The notes below the pieces were generated by a model. That model saw only the letters and a list, made by a program, of their open reading frames with translations. It made no database searches and was not told where the DNA came from. This document shows positions 16,672 to 25,589 of a stretch of DNA of 64,000 nt, piece by piece; position 1 is the first letter of the stretch, and each line of letters starts with the position of its first letter. The translations under genes and the position numbers were made by a program. Where the stretch lies: contig DKPJ01000016.1 of assembly GCA_002480085.1 (NCBI GenBank), positions 1-64,000 on the forward strand, given 5' to 3'. The DNA is from Enterobacteriaceae bacterium UBA7338. Lineage in GTDB: Bacteria > Pseudomonadota > Gammaproteobacteria > Enterobacterales > Enterobacteriaceae.

Positions 16672-17664
16672 TCAATTACCGATTCGCCTGCAGAGCTTGC
16701 AATCATCCCCCCCCGTTACAGAGCCAACGACTGCACATGCCAATCCTCCCATCCCCGCCGCAGGGGCTGTAATGATACCTAGTCCAACGCAAACAGCGCT
16801 TCCAACTGAGGCTCCTACCGCTCCCCCACCAGCTCCCAGGATAGTGGATGACACGAACTTTGAGTAACTCTTGAAAGCAGCTCTACCACAGTCACTTTCG
16901 CGCCCTTTAACACACGCATTGACCACATTATTTGTCGTCCCAGCAAAAGCGAACCCTATCCCAATATATCCCCCGACCTTGAGAAAACGCGCCGCCCTTG
17001 CAGCATTACCAACATAGTAGGAATAGCCTGGAATAGCTCCGATGCCCACGGTTGCCCACTCATGCACAATTGATCGGCTGGATAAATTCAATGCACGCTT
17101 CATATCTTCATACTGCTCAAACTTGATAGTATTACGAGCAATCGATCCTAACAGTGGTTTGTTAACCAGATCCTTTAACTGATCAAGGAGCTGGTTTCGC
17201 TCAACAAAAAACTGCTGGCCGATAAGTGTTCCTTGTGTAAGAAACTGATTCTGATAGCTAGCCTCAATTTTTTTCAGCGTTTTTTCGATAGCGCTGAAAT
17301 ATTTCTCACCGGCGTCGCCGGACGTGCCAAATATTTTATCCCCGGCACTTGTTAATGCGGCAATCGTTCCATAGTGTTTTTGCATAAAACTGGCGTCTTC
17401 AGAGCTTACGCCAATGAAGGCTTGATTAGTTTTATCCTTTGCTTGCCTTAACGTTTTCAGTATGTGTGTAGTGAGTGGGGCGGGGGTATTAGGATCGATG
17501 ACAATCAGGATTTGACCGGGAATCAGCCACTGCGTGTCCGCATTGAGTTTCATAAACAGACTGACCGCTGGAGAACGCGTATCTCTGAACAACTCCTGCG
17601 CCTGATAAGCGAGTGTTCCAGGTCTTTGTACTACACAATATCCGGGGGCTATGTTATGCGCCAT
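16672..17664 (-). CDS. LysM-like, glycine-zipper protein; candidate membrane-acting toxin
   Basis: Unrecognised 330-residue protein. ATG 17664 is chosen for the AAAGGA five bases upstream. Residues about 9-58 look like a LysM fold (VVQRPGTLAYQAQEL...LNADTQWLIPGQILIVID). A charged helical middle (60-200) follows. The last third is hydrophobic and rich in Gly/Ala/Ser (206-245 and 270-318), with glycine-zipper spacing such as GAGGGAVGASVGSAV, plus paired cysteines (C251/C259, C322/C325). There is no signal peptide. This arrangement resembles pore-forming antibacterial effectors, with the next gene as immunity protein. No secretion-system gene is visible nearby. Confidence 0.55.
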   Translation of the reverse strand: MAHNIAPGYCVVQRPGTLAYQAQELFRDTRSPAVSLFMKLNADTQWLIPGQILIVIDPNTPAPLTTHILKTLRQAKDKTNQAFIGVSSEDASFMQKHYGTIAALTSAGDKIFGTSGDAGEKYFSAIEKTLKKIEASYQNQFLTQGTLIGQQFFVERNQLLDQLKDLVNKPLLGSIARNTIKFEQYEDMKRALNLSSRSIVHEWATVGIGAIPGYSYYVGNAARAARFLKVGGYIGIGFAFAGTTNNVVNACVKGRESDCGRAAFKSYSKFVSSTILGAGGGAVGASVGSAVCVGLGIITAPAAGMGGLACAVVGSVTGGDDCKLCRRIGN

Positions 17665-17797
17665 GCTTCCTTTCTCCGTCTGTTTCAAGCGTCAGTAATT
17701 ATTGCCCTGCATAGCAGCGCGACTCGTCCCAAAAAGTGCGATAAATATAAATTTTTCTAACACATGACGCAAAATCAGCGAAAACGCTCACCCGAAT

Positions 17798-17828
17798 GCG
17801 CAATGTCTCCGGCGTGCTGTTCAGGCTA
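17798..17828 (+). repeat. Direct repeat, right copy flanking cassette
   Basis: The 17-bp block GCGCAATGTCTCCGGCG and the trailing TTCAGGCTA repeat the left copy at 16210-16239. The left arm of the hairpin is missing here, so this copy looks like the truncated one. It lies immediately before the dusA promoter region. Confidence 0.75.
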
Positions 17829-17882
17829 AATGAGTATGCTATAGTAGCGCCCCTTTTCCATTTTGATGAAAAAACGTACGCT

Positions 17883-18881
17883 ATGCCGCCAGTCACGCCC
17901 GCTACCGCCTTCGCCGCCCACCGCTTCTCTATCGCGCCCATGCTCGACTGGACCGACCGCCACTGTCGCTATTTCCTGCGCCTGCTGTCGCGGGAGACGC
18001 TGCTCTATACCGAGATGGTGACCACCGGGGCGATTATTCATGGCAAAGGCGACTACCTGGCCTACAGCGATGAGGAGCATCCCGTGGCGCTCCAGCTGGG
18101 CGGCAGCGATCCGGCGCAGCTCGCCCACTGTGCGAAGCTGGCGGAAGCCCGTGGCTACGATGAGATCAACCTTAACGTTGGCTGTCCCTCGGATCGCGTG
18201 CAGAACGGCATGTTCGGTGCCTGCCTGATGGGCAATGCACAGCTGGTGGCGGACTGCATCAAAGCCATGCGCGACGTGGTCTCAATTCCGGTAACGGTGA
18301 AAACCCGTATCGGCATTGACGACCAGGATAGCTACGCGTTTCTCTGCGACTTTATTAACACCGTGTCCGGCAAGGGCGAGTGTGAGACGTTTATTATCCA
18401 TGCCCGTAAGGCCTGGCTCTCCGGACTCAGCCCAAAAGAGAACCGGGAGATCCCACCCCTGGATTACCCGCGTGTCTATCAGCTTAAGCGCGACTTTCCG
18501 CACCTGACCATGTCGATTAACGGCGGCATCAAATCGCTGGCGGAGGCGAAAGCGCACCTCGAGCATATGGACGGGGTGATGGTGGGGCGTGAGGCGTATC
18601 AAAATCCGGGCATCCTGGCTGCGGTTGACCGTGAGATTTTTGGCGTAGCGCGTGACGATGCCGATCCGGTTGCGGTGGTGCGGGCCATGTATCCCTATAT
18701 CGAGCGTGAGCTGAGCAACGGCGCCTATCTCGGTCATATCACGCGTCATATGCTTGGGCTTTTCCAGGGCATCCCCGGCGCGCGCCAGTGGCGTCGCTAC
18801 CTGAGTGAAAACGCCCATAAGGCCGGGGCGGATATTAACGTGCTCGAGCAGGCGCTGAAGCTGGTCGCAGATAAGCGTTAA
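17883..18881 (+). CDS. dusA: tRNA-dihydrouridine(20/20a) synthase DusA
   Basis: Flavin enzyme that reduces uridine to dihydrouridine at positions 20 and 20a of tRNA. The start is set at MPPVTPATAFAAHRFSIAPM, 332 residues. TIM-barrel motifs include SIAPMLDWTDRHCRYFLR, the active-site block NLNVGCPSDRVQNGMFGACLM with catalytic Cys, HARKAWLSGLSPKENR, SINGGIKS and VMVGREAYQNPG. An upstream in-frame ATG at 17796 overlaps the flanking repeat and is not conserved. As in E. coli, pspG lies downstream. Confidence 0.95.
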   Translation: MPPVTPATAFAAHRFSIAPMLDWTDRHCRYFLRLLSRETLLYTEMVTTGAIIHGKGDYLAYSDEEHPVALQLGGSDPAQLAHCAKLAEARGYDEINLNVGCPSDRVQNGMFGACLMGNAQLVADCIKAMRDVVSIPVTVKTRIGIDDQDSYAFLCDFINTVSGKGECETFIIHARKAWLSGLSPKENREIPPLDYPRVYQLKRDFPHLTMSINGGIKSLAEAKAHLEHMDGVMVGREAYQNPGILAAVDREIFGVARDDADPVAVVRAMYPYIERELSNGAYLGHITRHMLGLFQGIPGARQWRRYLSENAHKAGADINVLEQALKLVADKR

Positions 18882-18964
18882 AAATTCGCTAAAAGTTAGC
18901 TAAATTCACCACGCCTTGCAGCCATCTGCGGGGCGTTTTGTTTTACTATCAATGAATTACATTC

Positions 18965-18980
18965 TGGCACGTTTCTTGTA
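18965..18980 (+). promoter_or_regulatory. Sigma-54 promoter of pspG
   Basis: TGGCACG-TTTC-TTGTA matches the -24/-12 consensus TGGCACG-N4-TTGCW with one change. It lies 33 bp before the pspG start, consistent with PspF/RpoN control of pspG in E. coli. Confidence 0.82.
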
Positions 18981-19012
18981 ATACCTGAGATAACTATTGA
19001 GGGGGAAGAGCC

Positions 19013-19255
19013 ATGCTGGAACTACTGTTTGTGATTGGATTTTTTATGATGCTGCTGGTAACGGGCGTCTCGCTGCTGGGCATTATCGTCGCCCTGGCGG
19101 TGGCAACGGCGCTGATGTTTGTCGGCGGATTGTTTGCATTGATGTTTAAGCTGCTGCCCTGGCTGCTGCTGGCGGTGGCGATCGTCTGGGTGATCCGGGC
19201 GGTGAAAAAACCAAAACTGCCGTTATATCAACGCTCCAGACGCTGGCGTTGTTAA
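19013..19255 (+). CDS. pspG: Phage shock protein G
   Basis: Small inner-membrane effector of the phage-shock envelope-stress response, expressed from its own sigma-54 promoter. The protein has 80 residues and two long hydrophobic segments (about 2-45 and 46-64). A basic tail follows (KKPKLPLYQRSRRW). Sequence blocks MLELLFVIGFF and KLLPWLLLAVAIVWVI match E. coli PspG. GAGGGGGAAG supplies the ribosome site. Confidence 0.93.
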   Translation: MLELLFVIGFFMMLLVTGVSLLGIIVALAVATALMFVGGLFALMFKLLPWLLLAVAIVWVIRAVKKPKLPLYQRSRRWRC

Positions 19256-19400
19256 GGGAATGCGGTCTTGATCACAACCTGGCACTTTTCTCTGGCAGGT
19301 TCAGCCAAACCGCATAGGATTTAGGTATCGAATCTGTCACTATTGCGCGTCTTAGGATTCATCGAGCTGTACCCTACATACAGCCGAACTAAAAAAAGAA

Positions 19401-19423
19401 AGGGCTTCCCATGTGGAAGCCCT
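19401..19423. terminator. Bidirectional terminator between pspG and qor
   Basis: AGGGCTTCC-CATGT-GGAAGCCCT is a perfect 9-bp stem with A-rich sequence on the left and T-rich sequence on the right. It can therefore terminate qor (leftward, TTCTTTTTTT follows) and rightward transcripts. Confidence 0.8.
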
Positions 19424-19430
19424 AATTCTT

Positions 19431-20414
19431 TTAGGGGATCAGCAAACTCGATCCCTGGGTTGACCGACTCTCCAGCGTCTCGTGCGCGCGCTGTGCCTCG
19501 GCCAGCGGGAACTTCTGATCTTCCGCCACGTCTACCTTAATCACGCCGCTGGCAATCAGTGAAAACAGCTCGTTGCTGGCCTCTTCCAGCTCCTCGCGGT
19601 TAGTAATGTAGCCCTGAAGGGAAGGGCGGGTCGCATAGAGGGAGCCTTTCTGGTTCAGTATGCCGAGATTAACGCCGGTGACCGGGCCGGAGGCGTTGCC
19701 GAAGCTGACCATCAGGCCATGACGTTGCAGGCAGTCCAGCGATGACTCCCAGGTATCTTTGCCTACCGAATCATAGACAACGCGTACCTTTTTACCCCCG
19801 GTGATCTCCTTAACGCGCTCAACGATGCTCTCTTCGCGGTAGTTAATCACCTGCCATGCGCCAGCCTGCAACGCCCGCTGCGCCTTCTGCGCACTGCCCA
19901 CCGTGCCGATCAGCTTGCCACCCAATGCCTTGGACCACTGGCAGGCGATAAGTCCCACGCCGCCCGCCGCCGCATGGAAGAGAAACGGCTCGTCGGGCTT
20001 GATCTCATAGGTTTTACGCAGCAGGTAGTAGACGGTCAGGCCTTTGAGGAACGAGGCCGCCGCCTGCTCAAAGGAGATGGCGTTGGGCAGAATGGCGACC
20101 TTGTCAGCAGGCACGTTGTGCACCGAGCTGTAGGCTCCCAGCGCCGACTGGGCATAGACCACCCGATCGCCCGCCTTAATGTGGCTAACGTTTTTACCTA
20201 CTTTGCTCACTACGCCTGCCGCCTCTGTACCGAGACCGCTTGGCAACGCCGGGGGTGGATAGAGACCGCTGCGGATGTAGGTATCGATATAGTTGATACC
20301 AATAGCCTTGTTCTCAACCTGCACCTCGTTCTCGGCCGGATCGGTGGGAGTGAACTCCACCGCGTTTAATACCTCAGGGCCACCATGCTTGTGAAATTCG
20401 ATTCTTGTTGCCAT
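19431..20414 (-). CDS. qor: NADPH:quinone oxidoreductase Qor
   Basis: Zinc-free medium-chain dehydrogenase/zeta-crystallin-type NADPH-quinone reductase in the cytosol. The start is at MATRIEFHKHGG, 327 residues, with AGGAGG five bases upstream. Motifs are GLGTEAAGVVSKVG, the substrate-loop SFLKGLTVYYLLRKTYEIKPDE, and the Rossmann AAAGGVGLIACQWSKALG with the non-Gly-x-Gly-x-x-Gly AxxGxxG form typical of this family. Divergent from dnaB, with only 62 bp between the starts. Confidence 0.96.
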   Translation of the reverse strand: MATRIEFHKHGGPEVLNAVEFTPTDPAENEVQVENKAIGINYIDTYIRSGLYPPPALPSGLGTEAAGVVSKVGKNVSHIKAGDRVVYAQSALGAYSSVHNVPADKVAILPNAISFEQAAASFLKGLTVYYLLRKTYEIKPDEPFLFHAAAGGVGLIACQWSKALGGKLIGTVGSAQKAQRALQAGAWQVINYREESIVERVKEITGGKKVRVVYDSVGKDTWESSLDCLQRHGLMVSFGNASGPVTGVNLGILNQKGSLYATRPSLQGYITNREELEEASNELFSLIASGVIKVDVAEDQKFPLAEAQRAHETLESRSTQGSSLLIP

Positions 20415-20476
20415 GCTTCCTCCTGAACTCTGTGGTAATCTTGCGAGCCAATCATCATCTCGGTACTCCATTCACT

Positions 20477-21883
20477 ATGGCAGGAAATAAACCCTTCAAC
20501 AAACAGACTGAACCCCGCGATATGCAAGTCGAGGGGATGAAAGTGCCGCCACACTCGATCGAAGCGGAGCAGTCGGTGTTGGGCGGTTTAATGCTGGATA
20601 ACGAACGCTGGGACGACGTTGCCGAGCGCGTTGTTGCAGAAGACTTTTATACTCGTCCACACCGGCATATCTTCACTGAGATGCACCGCTTGCAGGAGAT
20701 GAGCAAGCCCATCGACCTGATCACCCTGGCAGAGTCGCTGGAGCAGCAGGGCCAGCTGGATAGCGTCGGCGGCTTCGCCTACCTGGCAGAGCTATCGAAA
20801 AATACGCCAAGTGCAGCGAACATTAGCGCTTATGCCGACATCGTCCGTGAACGTGCGGTAGTGCGTGAGATGATCTCGGTCGCCAACGAAATCGCCACCG
20901 CAGGCTTTGACCCGCAGGGCCGTACCAGTGAAGACCTGCTCGACCTCGCCGAATCCCGCGTTTTCCAGATTGCCGAAAACCGGGCTAATAAGGACGAAGG
21001 TCCGAAAAGCATCGACCAGATCCTTGAGGCCACCGTTGCGCGTATTGAGCAGCTGTTTCAGCAGCCTCACGACGGCGTTACCGGCGTTGATACCGGCTAT
21101 CAGGATCTGAATAAGAAAACGGCAGGCCTGCAGCGCTCGGATCTGATCATCGTGGCGGCGCGTCCGTCGATGGGTAAAACCACCTTCGCCATGAACCTGT
21201 GCGAAAACGCCGCGATGCTCCAGGACAAACCGGTGCTGATCTTCAGCCTGGAGATGCCCGCCGAACAGATCATGATGCGTATGCTGGCGTCGCTCTCCCG
21301 CGTCGATCAGACCCGCATCCGTACCGGCCAGCTCGACGACGAGGACTGGGCGCGGATCTCCGGCACCATGGGCATTCTGCTGGAGAAGCGAAACATGTAT
21401 ATCGACGACTCCTCCGGCCTGACGCCGACCGAAGTGCGCTCCCGCGCCCGACGCATTTTCCGCGAGCATGACGGCCTGAGCATGATCATGATTGACTACC
21501 TCCAGCTGATGCGCGTCCCGTCGCTCTCCGACAACCGTACGCTGGAGATCGCGGAGATCTCCCGCTCGCTCAAAGCGCTGGCAAAAGAGTTACAGGTGCC
21601 GGTAGTCGCCCTGTCGCAGCTTAACCGCTCCCTGGAGCAGCGTGCTGACAAGCGCCCGGTCAACTCCGACCTGCGTGAGTCCGGCTCTATCGAGCAGGAT
21701 GCCGACCTGATCATGTTTATCTATCGTGATGAGGTGTACCACGAGAACAGCGATCTGAAAGGCATCGCGGAAATTATTATTGGTAAGCAGCGTAACGGCC
21801 CAATTGGTACGGTACGTCTGACCTTTAACGGGCAGTGGTCGCGTTTCGACAACTATGCTGGTCCTCAGTACGATGAAGAGTAA
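20477..21883 (+). CDS. dnaB: Replicative DNA helicase DnaB
   Basis: Hexameric 5'-3' helicase that unwinds the replication fork and recruits DnaG primase. The start is at MAGNKPFNKQ, 468 residues (E. coli 471; the N-terminal tail is slightly shorter). The N-terminal helical domain (PPHSIEAEQSVLGGLMLDNERWDDV) is followed by a RecA-like ATPase with Walker A ARPSMGKTTFAMN, Walker B MIMIDYLQLMR, SQLNRSLEQR and the arginine-finger region. No intein or insertion is seen. alr follows nine bases later. Confidence 0.98.
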   Translation: MAGNKPFNKQTEPRDMQVEGMKVPPHSIEAEQSVLGGLMLDNERWDDVAERVVAEDFYTRPHRHIFTEMHRLQEMSKPIDLITLAESLEQQGQLDSVGGFAYLAELSKNTPSAANISAYADIVRERAVVREMISVANEIATAGFDPQGRTSEDLLDLAESRVFQIAENRANKDEGPKSIDQILEATVARIEQLFQQPHDGVTGVDTGYQDLNKKTAGLQRSDLIIVAARPSMGKTTFAMNLCENAAMLQDKPVLIFSLEMPAEQIMMRMLASLSRVDQTRIRTGQLDDEDWARISGTMGILLEKRNMYIDDSSGLTPTEVRSRARRIFREHDGLSMIMIDYLQLMRVPSLSDNRTLEIAEISRSLKALAKELQVPVVALSQLNRSLEQRADKRPVNSDLRESGSIEQDADLIMFIYRDEVYHENSDLKGIAEIIIGKQRNGPIGTVRLTFNGQWSRFDNYAGPQYDEE

Positions 21884-21891
21884 GGAATAAC

Positions 21892-22971
21892 ATGCAAGCG
21901 GCAACCGTAGTAATCAACCGCCGCGCTCTGCGACACAATCTGCAACGCCTGCGTGAACTGGCTCCCGCCAGCAAACTGGTTGCAGTGGTGAAAGCGAACG
22001 CTTACGGACACGGTCTCCTCGAGACCGCGCGAACGCTCCCCGATGCCGACGCCTTTGGCGTTGCCCGTCTTGAAGAGGCCCTGCAGCTGCGTGCGGGCGG
22101 CATTACCCAGCCGATCCTGCTGCTGGAGGGCTTTTTTTCCGCAGACGATCTCCCCACGCTCTCTGCGCAAAAGCTGCACACCGCCGTGCACAGTGCCGAG
22201 CAGCTGGAGGCGCTGGAGAGGGCTGAGCTGCCCGAACCGGTTACCGTCTGGATGAAGCTAGATACCGGCATGCACCGGCTGGGCGTGCGTCCCGAAGAGG
22301 CTAGCGCGTTCTACCAGCGTCTTTGCGCCTGTAAAAACGTACGCCAGCCGGTGAATATCGTCAGCCACTTTGCCCGCGCCGATGAGCCAGAGTGCGGCGC
22401 AACCGAGCAGCAGCTGGATATCTTCACCACCTTCACCGAAGGCAAGCCTGGCCTGCGCTCTATTGCGGCCTCCGGCGGCATTCTGCTCTGGCCGCAGGCC
22501 CATTTTGACTGGGTGCGTCCCGGCATCATTCTCTACGGTGTCTCGCCGCTGGATCAAAAGCCCTGGGGCGCCGATTTTGGTTTCCAGCCGGTGATGTCTT
22601 TGACCTCCAAACTGATCGCCGTACGTCCGCATCGTGCAGGCGAGCCGGTGGGCTACGGCGGAACCTGGACCAGCGAGCGCGATACGCGTCTCGGCGTGGT
22701 GGCGATGGGCTACGGCGACGGCTATCCCCGCGCCGCGCCGTCTGGCACCCCGGTGCTGGTTAATGGCCGCGAAGTACCTATCGTCGGACGAGTAGCAATG
22801 GATATGATCTGCGTTGACCTTGGACCAGACGCCCACGAGCGCGCGGGCGATCCGGTGGTGATGTGGGGCGAAGGCCTGCCGGTAGAGCGCATCGCTGAAG
22901 TTACAAAAGTAAGTGCTTACGAACTTATTACGCGACTGACGTCTCGGGTCGCGATGAAATACGTAGATTAA
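21892..22971 (+). CDS. alr: Alanine racemase (biosynthetic)
   Basis: PLP enzyme interconverting L- and D-alanine for peptidoglycan. The protein has 359 residues. PLP lysine 34 lies in VVKANAYGHG, and the second catalytic tyrosine lies in the GYGGTW block near residue 255. The conserved domain ends VDMICVDLGPDA and TSRVAMKYV. Adjacent to dnaB as in E. coli, where alr is constitutive. Confidence 0.97.
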   Translation: MQAATVVINRRALRHNLQRLRELAPASKLVAVVKANAYGHGLLETARTLPDADAFGVARLEEALQLRAGGITQPILLLEGFFSADDLPTLSAQKLHTAVHSAEQLEALERAELPEPVTVWMKLDTGMHRLGVRPEEASAFYQRLCACKNVRQPVNIVSHFARADEPECGATEQQLDIFTTFTEGKPGLRSIAASGGILLWPQAHFDWVRPGIILYGVSPLDQKPWGADFGFQPVMSLTSKLIAVRPHRAGEPVGYGGTWTSERDTRLGVVAMGYGDGYPRAAPSGTPVLVNGREVPIVGRVAMDMICVDLGPDAHERAGDPVVMWGEGLPVERIAEVTKVSAYELITRLTSRVAMKYVD

Positions 22972-22977
22972 AATAGT

Positions 22978-23008
22978 GCCCGGCGGCGCTGCGCTTGCCG
23001 GGCCTACA
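22978..23008. repeat. REP element between alr and tyrB
   Basis: One palindromic unit GCCCGGCGGCGCTGCGCTTGCCGGGC followed by CTACA lies in the 118-bp gap before tyrB. Confidence 0.8.
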
Positions 23009-23089
23009 ATGCTAACAACTTCTCGATCTCAACCCGCTTCCGGTTTATTGTGTTTAAAACCCCCGCCTGTAAATCTGGAGAACCACCGC

Positions 23090-24286
23090 GTGTTTCAAAA
23101 AGTTGACGCCTACGCTGGCGACCCCATTCTGACGCTGATGGAGCGTTTCAAAGAGGATCCCCGCAGCAATAAAGTAAACCTCAGCATCGGACTCTACTAC
23201 AATGAGGATGGCCTGATCCCACAGCTTCAGGCCGTTGCCGAAGCGGAGGCACGGCTGAACGCCCAGCCGCATGGGGCATCGCTCTATCTGCCGATGGAGG
23301 GCCTGTTAGGCTACCGTCACACCATCGCGCCGCTGCTGTTCGGGGCCGATCATCCGGTGCTGAAGGCGAACCGCGTGGCAACGATTCAGACTCTCGGCGG
23401 CTCTGGCGCGCTGAAGGTGGGGGCCGACTTCCTTAAACGCTACTTCCCGGAGTCCGGCGTCTGGGTCAGCGATCCGACCTGGGAAAACCACATTGCCATC
23501 TTTGAAGGGGCTGGATTCGAAGTAAGTACTTACCCTTGGTTTGATAGTGAAACCAACGGCGTACGCGTTGATGCCCTGCTGGAAAAGCTGCAAAGCCTGC
23601 CCGCCCGCAGCATCGTTCTGCTCCATCCGTGCTGCCACAACCCCACCGGTGCTGACCTGACCAATCCGCAGTGGGACGCTGTCATTGAGGTGCTTAAAGC
23701 GCGTGAGCTGATCCCGTTCCTCGACATCGCCTACCAGGGCTTTGGTGCCGGGATGGAAGAGGATGCCTACGCTATTCGTGCCATTGCCAATGCCGGTCTG
23801 CCAGCGCTGGTGAGCAACTCCTTCTCGAAGATCTTCTCTCTCTACGGCGAGCGCGTCGGCGGCCTGTCCATCGTCTGTGAAGACGCCGAAACCGCCGGAC
23901 GCGTGCTGGGGCAGCTGAAAGCCACCGTGCGCCGCAACTACTCCAGCCCGCCAAACTTTGGCGCACAGGTAGTCGCGACCGTGCTGGGCGACGCAACCCT
24001 GAAAGCCCAGTGGCTGGCCGAGGTGGAGGCGATGCGCCAGCGTATCTCCGCCATGCGCCAGGAGCTGGTTAACGTACTGCGCGAGGCGGTACCCGGGCAT
24101 AACTTTGACTACCTGCTGCTGCAGCGCGGCATGTTCAGCTATACCGGTCTCAGCGCGGCGCAGGTGGCCCGTCTGCGTGACGAGTTTGGCGTCTACCTGA
24201 TCGCCAGCGGCCGCATGTGCCTTGCTGGCCTGAACCATGGGAATGTGCACCGCGTCGCACAGGCATTTGCCGCGGTAATGGCATAA
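23090..24286 (+). CDS. tyrB: Aromatic amino acid aminotransferase TyrB
   Basis: PLP transaminase making tyrosine, phenylalanine and leucine from their 2-oxo acids. The GTG at 23090 is chosen because the protein then begins VFQKVDAYAGDPILTLMERF, as in E. coli, giving 398 residues; the longer frame from 22976 runs through a REP. The PLP lysine is in SNSFSKIFSLYGERVGG (about 247) and the substrate arginine in LIASGRMCLAG. A GGAG ribosome site lies ten bases upstream. Regulation by TyrR is known in E. coli; a TGTAAA half-site at 23069 is only suggestive. Confidence 0.96.
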   Translation: MFQKVDAYAGDPILTLMERFKEDPRSNKVNLSIGLYYNEDGLIPQLQAVAEAEARLNAQPHGASLYLPMEGLLGYRHTIAPLLFGADHPVLKANRVATIQTLGGSGALKVGADFLKRYFPESGVWVSDPTWENHIAIFEGAGFEVSTYPWFDSETNGVRVDALLEKLQSLPARSIVLLHPCCHNPTGADLTNPQWDAVIEVLKARELIPFLDIAYQGFGAGMEEDAYAIRAIANAGLPALVSNSFSKIFSLYGERVGGLSIVCEDAETAGRVLGQLKATVRRNYSSPPNFGAQVVATVLGDATLKAQWLAEVEAMRQRISAMRQELVNVLREAVPGHNFDYLLLQRGMFSYTGLSAAQVARLRDEFGVYLIASGRMCLAGLNHGNVHRVAQAFAAVMA

Positions 24287-24294
24287 TACGCGTC

Positions 24295-24317
24295 TTCCCC
24301 GGCGCAATGCCGGGGAA
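24295..24317 (+). terminator. Hairpin after tyrB
   Basis: TTCCCCGGC-GCAAT-GCCGGGGAA is a perfect 9-bp stem followed by AATT. It separates tyrB from aphA. Confidence 0.65.
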
Positions 24318-24350
24318 AATTCTACCAAATTCTAACATTTAGGGATGAAT

Positions 24351-25061
24351 ATGCGTAAAATACCCCTCGCACTCAGTGCATTCTGTCTGCTGTTTACCGT
24401 GGGCGCTGCCAATGCGCACGCCTCCTCTCCTTCACCGCTCTATCCGGGAACCAACGTCGCGAAGCTGGCTGAGCAAGCGCCTATTCACTGGGTCTCGGTT
24501 GCCCAGATTGAAAACAGCCTCCAGGGCCGCCCACCGATGGCCGTCGGGTTTGATATCGATGATACCGTGCTCTTCTCCAGCCCAGGTTTCTGGCGAGGGA
24601 AAGAGACCTTTTCACCGCAGAGCGAAGAGTATCTTCACAATCCCGCCTTCTGGGAGAAGATGAACAACGGCTGGGATGAGTACAGCATTCCCAAAGAGGT
24701 GGCCCGGGCGCTGATCGCGATGCACGTCAAGCGCGGCGATGCGATCTACTTCGTTACCGGACGCAGCCAGACCAAAACCGAGACCGTCTCCAAAACGCTG
24801 CAGGAGGACTTCCAGATCCCGGCCGAGAATATGAATCCGGTGATTTTTGCCGGTGACCAGCCGGGCCAGAACACCAAGACCCAGTGGCTACAGGATAAGC
24901 ACATCAAGCTGTTCTACGGCGACTCGGATAACGACATCGGCGCTGCGCGGGAAGTGGGCGCACGAGGCATCCGCGTGCTGCGCGCCTCTAACTCAACCTA
25001 TCGCCCCATGCCGCAGGCGGGGATGTATGGCGAAGAGGTTATCGCTAACTCCGAGTATTGA
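24351..25061 (+). CDS. aphA: Class B acid phosphatase AphA
   Basis: Periplasmic Mg2+-dependent phosphatase and phosphotransferase of the HAD superfamily that dephosphorylates nucleotides. The start is at MRKIPLALSAF (236 residues), with AGGG nine bases upstream; the ATG two codons earlier abuts that site. A signal peptide of about 24 residues ends near ANAHA. The catalytic motif is FDIDDTVLFSS, and the later block YGDSDNDIGAAREVGARGIRVLR provides the remaining metal-binding aspartates. Confidence 0.95.
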   Translation: MRKIPLALSAFCLLFTVGAANAHASSPSPLYPGTNVAKLAEQAPIHWVSVAQIENSLQGRPPMAVGFDIDDTVLFSSPGFWRGKETFSPQSEEYLHNPAFWEKMNNGWDEYSIPKEVARALIAMHVKRGDAIYFVTGRSQTKTETVSKTLQEDFQIPAENMNPVIFAGDQPGQNTKTQWLQDKHIKLFYGDSDNDIGAAREVGARGIRVLRASNSTYRPMPQAGMYGEEVIANSEY

Positions 25062-25166
25062 TCGGCAAAAGGCAATCGCCAGGTTGCCTTATTTTCGCCC
25101 TTTTCTGGCTGTTCTGCTCTGGGTGTTACACACTTAGCATCAGGTGAAATAACTCTGGAGCAGTCT

Positions 25167-25589
25167 ATGTGGTATCAACAAACTCTCAGGCTTGGCGCAA
25201 AGCCACGCGGTTTCCATCTGGTGACGGACGAGGTGCTGGAGCAAATTCCTTCCCTTAACCGCATCAAAACAGGTTTGTTGCACCTGCTGCTACAGCACAC
25301 CTCCGCCTCTCTCACGCTGAATGAAAACTGCGATCCCACCGTGCGTTACGATATGGAGCAGCACTTTCTGCAGGCCGTGCCGGACAGCGCCCGCTACGAG
25401 CACGACGCTGAGGGACCGGACGATATGCCTTCTCACATCAAATCCTCCACGCTTGGCGTATCGCTGCTGCTGCCGGTGCAGAACGGTCGCGTACAGCTGG
25501 GAACGTGGCAGGGCATCTGGCTGGGAGAGCACCGCATTCACGGCGGATCGCGCAAAATCATCGCAACGTTACAAGGGGAAGAGAAATGA
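25167..25589 (+). CDS. yjbQ: UPF0047 family protein YjbQ
   Basis: Small cytosolic protein of 140 residues in the YjbQ/UPF0047 family. Members in E. coli show weak thiamine-phosphate synthase activity, but the real role is unclear. Family motifs are LLHLLLQHTSASLTLNEN, the metal-binding-type HIKSSTLGVSL and a late GTWQGIWLGEHR. Its stop overlaps the start of yjbR (ATGA), showing translational coupling. Confidence 0.92.
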   Translation: MWYQQTLRLGAKPRGFHLVTDEVLEQIPSLNRIKTGLLHLLLQHTSASLTLNENCDPTVRYDMEQHFLQAVPDSARYEHDAEGPDDMPSHIKSSTLGVSLLLPVQNGRVQLGTWQGIWLGEHRIHGGSRKIIATLQGEEK

